Source: Pomphorhynchus laevis
Taxonomy: Eukaryota > Acanthocephala > Palaeacanthocephala > Echinorhynchida > Pomphorhynchidae
Assembly: GCA_012934845.2 (NCBI GenBank)
Contig: WNNJ02000277.1
Span: forward strand, 1 to 64,000
Direction of reading: 5' to 3'
DNA length: 64,000 nt
Below, one piece after another: positions 43,591-55,239 of the stretch. Position 1 is the first letter of the stretch, and each line of letters begins with the position of its first letter. The translations under genes and the position numbers were made by a program. The notes beneath the pieces were generated by a model. That model was not told where the DNA came from. It did no database searches and saw nothing but the letters and a program-made list of their open reading frames with translations.

Positions 43591-46260
43591 TGCTCTCGAC
43601 GAAATAAGCTTCGACGCGACTGTGACAACAAATATGAATTTTTCAAAACCTGCAGTAAAGAGAAAAGTTGCTGATTAACACGAACAATTTCAGGAAAAGT
43701 GGGAAACAATATTTCTTTTTTGAACAGAAGGCCATCCCAACGTGTATTATTTGCACAGAGCAAGTTGTAGTGCAAAAAGAGTATAATTTAAAACGGCATT
43801 ATACAGCTAAAGATGCAGAAGAGTATGCAAAATACGAGGAAGATGAGAGAGTTATCCTTTGGTTGCTAAACTAAAATCGAGTCTGTTATGGCAAAAATGG
43901 CTGTTTAGGAAAGTAGCTCAAGATAATAGTTCAGTTGTTGAAGCTAGCTATTTTATTAGTAAAGCGATTGCTAAAGCTGGAAAGCCATTCACAGTAGATG
44001 ATTTTTTCAAAAAGTGTATGATACATGCTGTATGTCCAAAAAAGAAAATTTTGTTTTGTAGCATCAGCCTTTCTGACAACACCGTGGCAGAACGCATTTC
44101 TAATTTATCAAGTAACATTTTTGATTAACTTTGTGAAAAATTAAAAATGTTTCAGTGTATACTCAGTTGCTCTTGATGAAACCACTGACATCACTTATAC
44201 TTCCCAGCTCGCAATTTACGTCCGTGGTGTCGATGAAAAGTTTCACGTAACAGCGGAGTTGCTTACAGTAAATCCACTGCATGGCCGAACAACGGCTCAG
44301 GAGATATTTCATCTGATGTGTGATGCCCTTGAGAATGTCGGTTTGTCATGGAAAAGGTTTGTTGGAATAACAACCGATGATGCCCTATCAATGACAGGGA
44401 AGAAAAAATGACTGATACCACTTGTTCAAAATAAATTGAAGTCGGATAATGTGGATGAAGTTATTGCTCTGCACTGTATTATCCATCAGCAAGCTCTTTG
44501 CAGCAAATGTGGGAAGTTTGACAATGTGATGTCGGTCGTTGTTAAATGCGTCAACAAAATACGATCAAGAGTTTTGATTCACAGAATGTTCTGTTCATTT
44601 TTAGAGGAAATGCAGTCAGAATATGGGATGTGATCTACTTCACCTAGGTACGTTGCTTCAGTAGAAGCAATGTTTTAAAGAGATTTTTTAGGTTCAGGGT
44701 AAAAGTAAAAGCCTTGGTGGAGAAAGATGGGGATGATTTGCCTATGCTAGATGATCACACGTGGATCATGGATTAAGCTGTTCTAGTTAACATCACACAT
44801 GACCTTAATATACTAAACAAAAAGTTACAAGATCTTGTACAAATTGTTAGTGTTGCTTAAGATAACATGATGCCATTCTCTGTAAAACTTGTGTTGTGGA
44901 AACACCAACTGTCTCAGGCAAACCTTTGTCATTGTCCATCATGTACGGAACTAGTAGCCATTGTTCAGGGGTCGGTAACCTTTTGAGACGAAAGAGCCAG
45001 AAGTAAAAATTTCCAAAATTACCCCATTTTTAAAGTCACTAGCATTTTTTCTCAATATTTTAGTATTTGATTAGGATTAGGAATATAAATTTTATTTATG
45101 ATTTAAAATAATAACTTTAAATATTAATTAATATTTATTCATAAAAACAAATGCTTCGCCAAAAACAATAAAGTATTTTTGCTAACTCTACTAGAAAAAT
45201 AAAATATATAAAATAATAAAATTAGTAATCAAATAATACAACTTTAATTATTAAATAATATTAACTACATTATTGGGAGCATTGGTCTATCATGCCTCTT
45301 GAAACTTGTTTTAAACCTGGCTCATAACTTGCTGTTTTAAGTTTCAATCACGCCTTGAGATTTTTATTTTTTAGTTTGCATTTTTATGAATCTCTAATTA
45401 TATTAGGTATTTAGGCGTATGAACAAGAAGTACATCTCCGGAAAATCATTTTTAAGAATTATTCATAGAAGTTTTCTTTTTGTAGTATGTGGACTTGCGT
45501 GAGTGTAATAGAAGAAATAACCGTAGGTTGTCGACCCACGTCACATGCACATCGTTTCTTGAAGAAAAATATGTTGCTGTCATTTTCAGGTTACAGGAAG
45601 AATTTGACCATAGATTTGTAGATTTCTAGAGGCACAGAACTACATTTCAAAGTTTTGCGGACCCATTCTCATTTGACGTGCAAGATGCTCATTCTGAGCT
45701 TCAAATGGAGCTCATTAACCTGCAAGGCAATACTTAACTCAAATTCAAGTTCAGGCAAATGTGTGGAAATGCAGACAAGCTGGAAAAATTTATGACAGAA
45801 TTACCGCCCCCCACCTCTCATGAGATTCAAAATTGTTCAAACGAACTAGGTGTCGTTTTGGGAGTCATACTTGTGTGAAAAGTTGTTTTCCACATTTAAC
45901 TTCAACAAGTCCAAGTGCAGAAGCAAATTAACTGATTATCATCTTACGGACCTGCAGGGAGTCTCAACTTCTTCCACCATCACGCCAAATGTGGCTGAGC
46001 TATGTGAGAATAAGCGCTGTCAAGTTTCCAGCTACAAGAAATAGGCAAATACATTTAAAAAATGTTATTTTCGTTGTTAGAAGAATAGTAATAAAAAACT
46101 TATGATGACATTGATTTATTGCTGTTTATAATTATTTTTTATTATATTGATAATATTACAAGTTCTCACCCTAGTATTTTTGTAGGAAATCTAACGAGGC
46201 CCGACATCATATAGACTCGAACTTCAGAGGCCCTTAGAGAAATTAGGTTTGAGACCCCTG
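43591..46260 (+). mobile_element. hAT (GTF2IRD2/ZBED-like) element, right part
   Basis: Starts inside the ORF ('tgctctcgacg', matching 24,531) directly after a Naiad tail. It encodes a better-kept N-terminal finger ('TCIICTEQVVVQKEYNLKRH', C..C..H..H type; 43,730-43,815), 'WQKWLFRKVAQDNSSVVEAS', 'LFCSISLSDNTVAERIS', the hAT core 'SVALDETTDITYT', 'IALHCIIHQQALCSKC', and past a nested element the C-terminal dimerisation part 'CEKLFSTFNFNKSKCRSKLT' and 'LTDLQGVSTSSTITPNVAEL' (45,865-45,990). The 3' terminal repeat 'gtttgagacccctg' ends at 46,260. It shares the frame shift at 44,408 with the left part. With the left part it forms one element of about 2.5 kb apart from nested and inserted DNA. Confidence 0.85.
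44966..45540 (+). mobile_element. nested non-autonomous hAT element
   Basis: Begins 'caggggtcggtaacc' with 'aaagagcc' and ends 'ccgtaggttgtcgaccc', the usual ends of a common hAT miniature family. The interior is A/T-rich without an ORF. It interrupts the GTF2IRD2-like coding sequence; the last two or three terminal bases on the right are changed and no target duplication is visible. Confidence 0.6.
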
Positions 46261-46268
46261 ATCTATAT
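46261..46268. repeat. right 8-bp target-site duplication of the hAT element
   Basis: ATCTATAT, identical to 24,093-24,100. Confidence 0.75.
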
Positions 46269-47035
46269 GGTATCTATTAGTATTTCATTTGATACTCTAT
46301 TTATATTATCTTACGGTTTTAAATTTTGATTTTAAAAACCTAGGCGTGGTTCACCCTGCCAACGAGGTGTTTTTCGAGAATTCAACGATACCAAATTGAA
46401 TTTGAGACTTCACAAAAGATTAGATGTACACACCGAGAGTTGGCTATTTATTTAAATATGATTATATTTGAAATTTTCACATAGCCGGTAGGACATATCA
46501 CAAATGATCCATTTCTTAAAATAATCTGGAAATCATTAGCACGAGTAATCAATTTTGATTTGGTTGGCAAAATTAAACGAGTTTTAAACATGTTCAAAAC
46601 TATGAAATTCCAAAATGCAAACATACGATAGTGCTTCTTTGTTTACGGCTTGTAATATTTGCCTGTCATTTCATATAGCAAAATATAAGACTAGTTGGTT
46701 CAGTTAATACATTTAATTTCGTTTGTGGAATATGTTTTAACCTACCCGTATCACTTATTTTTATTGAAATAGTGTCCATCATTCAAAAGAAAATTTACAA
46801 TTGTTGCTTTGGATACTGAAGAATGTATTAATTCAAATTGAATTAATTATTTGAATTAATCTGTATTAATTTAAACTGTACATAAACAGTCGAAGTAACT
46901 CATTTATCCAATATAAAATTGAGGATCAGATCAGATAAATAAATCTGCGTATCTTATAGGATATATAAATAAAAATTAATAATAAAAAATTATAGTATTA
47001 ATTTTTTAATACTTTTTGCAAGGGATTTTGTACGA
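46269..47035. other. unassigned AT-rich sequence
   Basis: No gene seen. A reversed Naiad-like end ('agataaataaatctgcgta') lies near 46,935. Confidence 0.4.
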
Positions 47036-48870
47036 TTCGACGAATTCCTAAGGGAGCACGACCGACTGTGGCGCTAAAACTAGGGTCATTACTTCGGACA
47101 GTATCCGAGGCACCGTTTGATATGATAGCGTGGCCAGATTTGTTACTTTTCCCTCGCTACTGTCTACTTGTACCAGCGGCACATCATACCGGCACTCTAA
47201 CCAGTTTTGTTAAAATGGCTGCCTCATATTATTTCTCGAAGGTAGGAGGGTATGTCTACAATAGCAGTACCCAATGCACTCACATCTCGATTCAACCAAG
47301 AAATCGAAAATTAATCGTGACGACAATGAAGAATTATGCAGAAAAATCTCCGAAAAAGTGGAACTGAGGTACGCTTGCGGCGCAATTAGTTTGTTAGAGA
47401 GAAATCACAGCTTAGCAAATTACAGTGTCGACACGTCATGCGCCTCGCAAAGATTACACCCTCCTTGTCAAATCCATGATTTTGGCAGACTGGAAGACCT
47501 TCCCGATAACTCAGCTTATTATGCAGCAACTCGCATAGATGATGTCACACACGCAATCAGTTCCTTCGCCAATAGTGCTGCTGTTGGACCTGACGGTTTA
47601 AGCCCATTGCACCTGAAGGACCATACGGGTTCCAATTCCACGGCAGCAGGTCAAGTGTTGTACAAGAAATCGCGAACTTCTCGTTAATAGTGATGTCCGG
47701 GGCAGTTCCGAAGGAGATTATCCCTTTCTTCTTTGGGGCTAAGTTAATTGCCCTCGAAAAGCCTGATGGTGGACCTCGTCTGATCGCGATCGGTAATGTA
47801 CTTCGTCTCTCGTAGCCAAAGTGGCGTGCTACTGAGTCACACCGGAGGTCAGCTACCTTATTTCACCGAAACAGGTCGGTGTCGTTAGAAATTGTGGAGC
47901 AGAAGCCGCGATACACGCCTGTCGCACGCAAATCAGATAAATGCCACACAATACGGGGATATTGAAATTGGATTTTCGGAATGCATTTAATTGCGTGAGC
48001 CGATCGGCCGTAATTCGAGCAGTCGAAATGCACACACCCGAGATTTCACTCCTGGTCATAAGCTGCTACTGAGTCACACTGAGTCACCGATGGATGCACA
48101 AAGACAGGGTTCCTGGAGCAGACCTATTTACCAACAGATAAGACGACGGCTATTGGATTCAGCATCTGAACCATAAGAAATTGCACGTCCGCACGCGGTT
48201 GAGGGAAATGCGGCGGGTACATTTCAAGGTACATTTCCATGCCCCTCTACAGGTACAAGGCTAGACGACGAAACCGTGAGAATTGCAGTTGGCCTACGTT
48301 TGGGTCTTCGTATATGTGCAGCGCATACATGTCGCTGCGGAACAGCGGTGGATTCTATTTGACGGCACGGATTGGACTGCCATAAGTCGACAGGATGACA
48401 TTTTCAGAACACACAGATGAATGCCATAATCAAAGCGTCACTCGCCGTGGCAGGTTACCCGAGTACACTTTAACCAACTGGAATGCTGCGTACCGATGGT
48501 AAACGGCCAAACGGCGCTACTCTTGTGCCCTGGGAACGTGTGAGGTTTCTCGATGGAATTGCACATGTGCGAAAACACGTGCATCCTCCTATCTGGCCCG
48601 TTCATTACTAGGTACACGCATCTTGCCATCGAACGGCGAGCGAAGAAAGAGTACAAAGTACAGCGACCGGAATCCCGAGTTTACGGTTTTTGTGCCTAAA
48701 GCTGTCGAATCCATGGGCGCACTTGAAAAAACGCGGAAGTATTCTTAATATTACTCGGAAAGAAAATCCAGCGAGCGACCCGCGACCTATGCTCGGGGAG
48801 ATTCCTGCTACAGAGGATCAGCGCAGCCATTCAGTGTGGTAACTGGGTATGCATCAGGGAGACGATCGCC
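47036..48870 (+). pseudogene. second LINE of the CCHC/PD-D family, internally deleted
   Basis: GC-richer than its surroundings. Reads 'TVALKLGSLLRTVSEAPFD' (47,068), 'LRYACGAISLLERNHSLANY', 'DDVTHAISSFANSAAVGPDG' (RT entry, 47,540-47,610), 'GAKLIALEKPDGGPRLIAIG' (47,737-47,800), and motif A 'LDFRNAFNCVSRSAV' (about 47,970). It then jumps by deletion of motifs B and C to 'ADLFTN', 'GLRLGLRICAAHTCRCGTAV' (48,295-48,355), 'GRHGLDC' and 'RTDGKRPNGATLVPWERV' (48,485-48,540). The C-terminal Cys/His cluster is kept, but the PD pair is PN here and the WDxT region is broken. Same family as 37,478-40,445, which reads on the other strand. Its 3' end is cut at 48,873 by segment B. Confidence 0.75.
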
Positions 48871-50808
48871 GACAGGACTCCAAAAGAATATAATTTCTGA
48901 CTTTAATTTTTCGTCTTCAATGTTTTTTGTTAAATTTAATTAATTATTATTCGTAAAAATATTATATAAAATTTTATACAATTTATATTTATATCAAGTT
49001 AAAATTTGTAAATTTAAGTCACTATTCATGAATTGACTAATGAATAATAGACGATGTATAATAATAAGGATTAGAAGTCATCAGGTGGACCTGCTATGTT
49101 ATCAGGTTTTGACCCCTATTTCTTTACCCAACATCGAAAGATAAAGCTATCATTTAAAAATAAAAATATTTCATTGAACTTAATAACCATTGTTGCTTGC
49201 TATATAATTGCTCTATAACTGAAAATCAAATAAAACAGACAAACTAGATTAGGATAAGGTTTGGTTTGGTAATTATTTGATATATTCTCCAGCCTTTTGT
49301 ACAAATTGAGAGCTTTGGCTCCATAAAAACAGAATAATGAAAAATTACCACGGAAGAATTCTACACACAAGTAATAACAAAATATGTAATGTGTATATAA
49401 TTTGAATTTAATTCTAATTTAGAAGTTATTGATTGTAATTTATTCCTGATTCCTTAAATGATTTTCACAAAAGTTTACAAATTATGTTATGCATGACACC
49501 GTTTGGAGGAAATGCACTTTAAAAACGATACATGAAGAATGATTTCACTATGACTTGTGAAGTCATTCTTAATGTCTATTAATTAAACAAATGTTTGTAA
49601 TGTCATTTAATTACTACAAATGTTTGTGATGTCCAATTTATATCGAAAGATGCGATTTACTTACGTTGGATGAGTAAATCACAGTAAAAGATATGATTTT
49701 ATCATTAAAATGTTGATAAAATATGTGGAATGTATCGGAAATTACTTTAATAAAAACTTCATGAAAACTACATAATTTATTACAAACTGTAATAATTTAA
49801 ACCATCAATTTATTAATTGCCATTAATGATAATTATAATTGCAAAATTATAATATAAAAAATATATTATATTATAAATAATTATATGTAAATCATATTAT
49901 TATAATTTTAATAAATTATACATTAATAATATTAATAACATTCAAGGATTGACTATCTTATTTTTTGGTTTTTTGTTGTATTTAAAAATATCAAAGCAAA
50001 TAACAAACTTTTGTTTACTTTTAAATTGTTATCGTTTCTGTCATGTTTTTCGAAGTTCCTGGGAGTTTTGTAAAGTATATTTGAAATTCAGCTGTGCACC
50101 AATAATTTGTATTTAATAATTTATTTTGTAATTAAGCACTGATTATGCTTAACTTAAAGCAAAGTTACTGCAATTTTAAAATAAAATCGTGGTTTATTTT
50201 TATAAATAGTATTTATAGATAATAATATTTTTTTCAAATAATATTATTAATATATCATAATAATATAATGTTTTTTTAAATAATATAAATATTATTATAT
50301 AATATTTATTTAATAAATAAACAATACAGTTCACTTATATAAAATATATAGGTATATCTATTATACATATAATGTACAAAAGTTATAACATTTTATAACC
50401 ATATTATTGTGTTATGTTATAATACTTATAACATAGTATAAGTATTATAATATACTTATATTATATTATACTATATTATAATATTTTAATATACTTATAT
50501 TATATTATACTTAAATAATCAACTTATAATCAAAATGTATTATAATACATTTTGATTGTATATATATTATACAAATAATAATGTACAAAAGTTATAATTA
50601 TATAAAAATTTACAAACGTTCTCCGCAAATGAGGCGTAAGATAAAATTTATAATTAGTCATCTTGCTCACTTTAAAATGTCTAATATTTATTTTTAATTC
50701 AAATTGGCAGCAAAAATTTATTTAATAATTTCGACTCTATCGTAATTTTTTATCATTTTCTGGGTAGAGTTTACATAAAAGTAAAGCAAAAATAATATAA
50801 TTGTTAAG

Positions 50809-51939
50809 TTAAAAGCATTTTCTATGAACGATCGAAGGACCACTTTCATCGTATTCCTCTTTAGAAATCCACATGGATTGGAAAGTAGATAATGATGCTA
50901 GAATTGAACCTCCAATCCATACAGAGTATTTTCGTTCAGGAGGTGCAATGATCTTTATTTTAATTGTACTGGGTGCTAGTGCAGTCATTTCCTTTTGCAT
51001 TCGATCCGCAATTCCTGGATACATGCTACTTCCTCCAGAAAGTACAGTGTTTGCGTACAAGTCTTTCCTAATATCAATATCACATCTCATAATTGAATTA
51101 AATGCGGTTTCGTGAACACCTAATACTTCCATTCCTACGAATGACGGCTGAAATAGCGCTTCAGGACACCGGAATCTTTCGTTACCAATACTGATCACTT
51201 GACCGTCAGGCAGCTCGTAACTCTTCTCTAATGAGGAGGACGATGCTGCAACTGCTAGTTCTTGTTCGTAGTCAAGCGCCACATAACATAGTTTCTCTTT
51301 TATATCACGAACGATTTCCCTTTCAGCTGACGATACAAAAGCGTATCCGTGTTCCATCATGATTTTCATCATGTATTCTGTCAATTCTCGTCCAGCAACG
51401 TCCAATCTTAGGATGGCGTGTGGCAGTGCATATCCCTCATAAATTGGAACCGTATGGGTGACACCATCTCCACTGTCCAAAACAACTCCAGTTGTTCTAC
51501 CGGATGCATACAATGAAAGAACTGCCTGAATTGCAACATACATTGCAGGGCTGTTGAACGTTTCAAACATTATTTGGGTCATTTTCTCTCTGTTTACTTT
51601 AGGGTTCAGTGGTGATTCAGTTTGTAGAGTTGGATGTTCTTCAGGTGCTACTCTAAGTTCATTGTAAAATGTGTGATGCCATACTTTCTCCATGTCATCC
51701 CAATTAGTGATGATACCGTGTTCTACTGGATATTTAAGAGTTAGTATTCCTCTTTTGCTTTGGGCTTCATCCCCTACGTAACTGTCCTTTTGTCCCATAC
51801 CGACCATAACGGCCTGGTATTTTGGCCGACCGACGATAGATGGAAACACAACTCTCGGGGCATCGTCTCCAGCAAATCCTGCTTTGCACATACCACTTCC
51901 ATTGTCGATTACTACCGCAGCAACTTCGTCGTCACACAT
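50809..51939 (-). CDS. actin, copy B
   Basis: Translation identical to copy A at 27,758-28,888 over all 376 residues. I noticed no base difference in the coding region on reading, while the flanks do differ at a low rate. It has the same divergent D-loop (KYQA) and the same upstream CArG (52,043-52,052) and TATA (52,000-52,007) elements, so both copies could be transcribed. Either a young tandem-type duplication kept intact by selection or conversion, or an uncollapsed allele in the assembly. Confidence 0.95.
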   Translation of the reverse strand: MCDDEVAAVVIDNGSGMCKAGFAGDDAPRVVFPSIVGRPKYQAVMVGMGQKDSYVGDEAQSKRGILTLKYPVEHGIITNWDDMEKVWHHTFYNELRVAPEEHPTLQTESPLNPKVNREKMTQIMFETFNSPAMYVAIQAVLSLYASGRTTGVVLDSGDGVTHTVPIYEGYALPHAILRLDVAGRELTEYMMKIMMEHGYAFVSSAEREIVRDIKEKLCYVALDYEQELAVAASSSSLEKSYELPDGQVISIGNERFRCPEALFQPSFVGMEVLGVHETAFNSIMRCDIDIRKDLYANTVLSGGSSMYPGIADRMQKEMTALAPSTIKIKIIAPPERKYSVWIGGSILASLSTFQSMWISKEEYDESGPSIVHRKCF

Positions 51940-51999
51940 TATCCTATTCTTTTCTTTGTTAGAATGTAAGCCAGTGGAATAAAGAGCTAACAGACCTTT

Positions 52000-52007
52000 T
52001 ATTTATA
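52000..52007 (-). promoter_or_regulatory. TATA box of actin copy B
   Basis: TATAAATA on the minus strand, same spacing to the ATG as in copy A. Confidence 0.6.
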
Positions 52008-52042
52008 CATGTTTTATTCTGGATCACTGTCTTAAGCGGTTT

Positions 52043-52052
52043 CCATTTTTGG
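52043..52052 (-). promoter_or_regulatory. CArG box upstream of actin copy B
   Basis: CCATTTTTGG, same position relative to the gene as in copy A. Confidence 0.6.
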
Positions 52053-52231
52053 AAATATTCCTTCTTGCAAATAATTTATGCAAAAATTACAAAGAAATAA
52101 GGCATTTTTGCTACATAAAACGATTTTTTCGTAATATCTACACACACTGCGTATTATTTTACAATTATTGTGATATTCGATACCTCACAGTAGAACTTAT
52201 TATATCTAGTGAATAAGAAAATTCTGCTATA

Positions 52232-53126
52232 AAATCTACAATAAAACTATAATATACATCCTTGACTTTCAGTCAGTTCATCAAATTGATTTTTTATATA
52301 CTCGACGATTCTTAAAAATTCGAATTTTATTATTTTAATGATTACTAATTAAACTAAATTTAATTTCATTAAATATATTATCATTTTTTACATCTATTTA
52401 CAAAATCAATTACTTAAATTTTAAATTTCCTTGATTATTTGAAGACTTAAAAAGTGATAAAATACATCTAAGTGGCTATTGAGTTATAAATTTTATGCTT
52501 TTATAAAAAGTTTAATGCGATTCGCCAAGTTTCGTATATTGTCCACTCCAACGGTGGAGTGGACACTATACGAAAAGGCGGAAGAGTGTCACGGAGTCCT
52601 GTTACAGTTGTGATATTGGACCATCAAAAAATTTCGGAACGGGAGATAGCCGAACAACCAAAATCAATTTAATGATTCTAACTGCAGATTGGATATTGGA
52701 CGAAAATGTGGAAGAGTCATGGAAGCCTGTTTTCTTACAGTAGCGATGTTGGATCATCAAATGATTTTGGGAGCGGGTGATAACCAAACAAACAAACCAT
52801 GACAATGAAAATGACAAGCAACAAATTTAAATCTACAATAAAACTATAATATACATCCTTGACTTTCAGTCAGTTCATCAAATTGATTTTTTATATACTC
52901 GACGATTCTTAAAAATTCGAATTTTATTATTTTAATGATTACTAATTAAACTAAATTTAATTTCATTAAATATATTATCATTTTTTACATCTATTTACAA
53001 AATCAATTACTTAAATTTTAAATTTCCTTGATTATTTGAAGACTTAAAAAGTGATAAAATACATCTAAGTGGCTATTGAGTTATAAATTTTATGCTTTTA
53101 TAAAAAGTTTAATGCGATTCGCCAAG
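52232..53126. repeat. 298-bp direct repeats around a 299-bp interior (copy B)
   Basis: Counterpart of 29,181-30,075, with the same hairpin at the start of the interior. Both copies carry it, so it predates the segmental duplication. Confidence 0.8.
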
Positions 53127-53928
53127 CTTTAACTGAGCAACAATTAATTTAAATGTCGATTAATTTTGTAATTGTGAGTGATGACTGAAAGGATAAAATC
53201 GCGGATACGTACTACCGAAATGATATCCCTTAGCAATGTGGCCGGTCAATTATCATTTTATACTATGATACTTATGGAGAGATCAAATCTCGATACTGGC
53301 CGAAGACCGCCTTGGGCTACAAAAAAGAACTGGTCTGTCGCACAGAATCGCGATGTCTGGAGTTTTTTAGTTCGTCCACTGCCTCCATTACCCTACACTC
53401 GGACAAGTCGTTGATCAGAAAAGTCTTGTGCTACTTTTTTCTTGTCAATAAATTGTTGTTGAGTAATTTACTCGTCTCTATATCAATCAACCTCAAGTAT
53501 GAAAATATTTTATGGTAAAAAACCAGAGAGATTATTAAAGTTAGATTAGTCTAATACTATTAAATCAGTTTATTTATAATAAAGAAAAAAGTCAAAATCG
53601 ATATATGAAGCAATTAAAAGTACTAATATCCGATAATTCAGGAATTGTTGCCAATGATAAAAATAGCTTTTGATAGCTCATTTTGTTTTAAATTTCATTT
53701 TAAAATTTTAACTTGATTATTATTAACTTGACCTTTTTACTTTATATAAAATCTTATATCAAAATCATGACGTACGCAATGCTTGATTTTTAAATAGTTA
53801 TGATGCCAGGGGCAATCAAACTGAAAAGTTTGATTGCCCTGTCAAATAAATACAAATATTAATTTAATATTGATATTAAATATTTTAAATATTAAATATT
53901 TAAAATATTTAAATATTTAATATTGATA

Positions 53929-55231
53929 TAGACTCAGTAAGCTTATCTGATTATCTACAATTAAACAATCAAATGGTTTCTATATTACAGTCCAGGGCAA
54001 CAAAACACTGGTAAACTCTTACTTGTAGTATCATTAACTACATTTTAGACATTACAATTAATCGAAACAAAGTGATTAATAACATCTTTATATATAGATG
54101 ATATTACTAAGACAGGTCTTTTAATGCAATACTATATGTTTTCCTAGTTAAAAAATCGTAGAAAAATTTCTTTATTTGATAGTGTTTGATGAAGATTAAT
54201 ACGCAAATTAACCTTTATCAAACAAATTATGCTGTTCTTAATCAACAATTATATTTTATCACGAATTTGAAAGAATAAATTTTGAAAAATAATATGTTTA
54301 AATTGAAATTAACTTTATGATCAAATTGTACTTTTCGTCTTTACAAATACTAGCGGCGGCTAGCGAAAAATAAATTAGTGAATGTTGATCCAAAATTAAA
54401 AAAATATATTATAAACAGTAAAAGCATTTTAAAGAAATTCATGAAATAAATATTTAGCTTGTAAAAATAATATTGTTTATTTATATTAATATTAATATTT
54501 GCTGGTATTTTTTAAAATACCAGCAAATTAATTTGTCAAAAAGATTTGATTTGTTTCATTGATTAAATTTTTTGATTAATTTGTTTTATCAAATTAATTT
54601 GTATTATCTTGTTAATATCTTGTTCTTCGTGTATTTAAACAAACTGAAGTAATATTCGAGGCTATAATTTAAACGACACAAGTCACTCTAATTGGAAATG
54701 CATGTATACATAATAAGTATGATATATTTATGATAAATAAATAATCAGGATAAAGGAATAAATTCTATTGATAATTTACTATTAAAGAAAACAAATATTA
54801 TAACTATTATGTGGCATACGATGAAACAACCGCATATTGCATACGTTGATTATTGCTTGCAAAATTATTAATGGCAAAATGATTGCCATTATATTAGTTA
54901 TATTTTGCGTTGAAAATTAGAAAACATTAAGTGAAAAAACAATTTTACTTTTTAATAATTATATTGTTTTTAAGAGAAAATAATAATTATACATAAAATA
55001 AATGATTGTTATATAAGATTTTATATAATTTATATCAAGTAAAAATTCAAATTTGAAATTTAAAATAAAAATTGATATAATTAAATTTATTGAGTCAATA
55101 AATAAATCAATTTTAATGAATTTGTAATTATTTATTTACTTTATCGTTCATCGGTCCAAATGTTATTCCTTTAACCGCTTATTCTGTTCTTAATCGAAAT
55201 AAATTATTTGGTTCTGAATAGTATTTAAAAA
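53929..55231 (+). repeat. 1.33-kb dispersed repeat, copy 3 of 3
   Basis: Starts 'tagactcagtaagcttatct'. It ends at 'gtatttaaaaa', about 20 bp earlier than the other two copies, where Naiad-like sequence takes over. Confidence 0.85.
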
Positions 55232-55239
55232 TGTATTAA

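Larger units (their letters stand above)
48874..55231. repeat. 6.36-kb actin-bearing segmental duplication, copy B
   Basis: Matches 25,824-32,185 from 'aggactccaaaagaatata' to 'gtatttaaaaa', with scattered single-base and small-indel differences. Everything described for segment A recurs here at +23,050/23,051. Confidence 0.92.
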
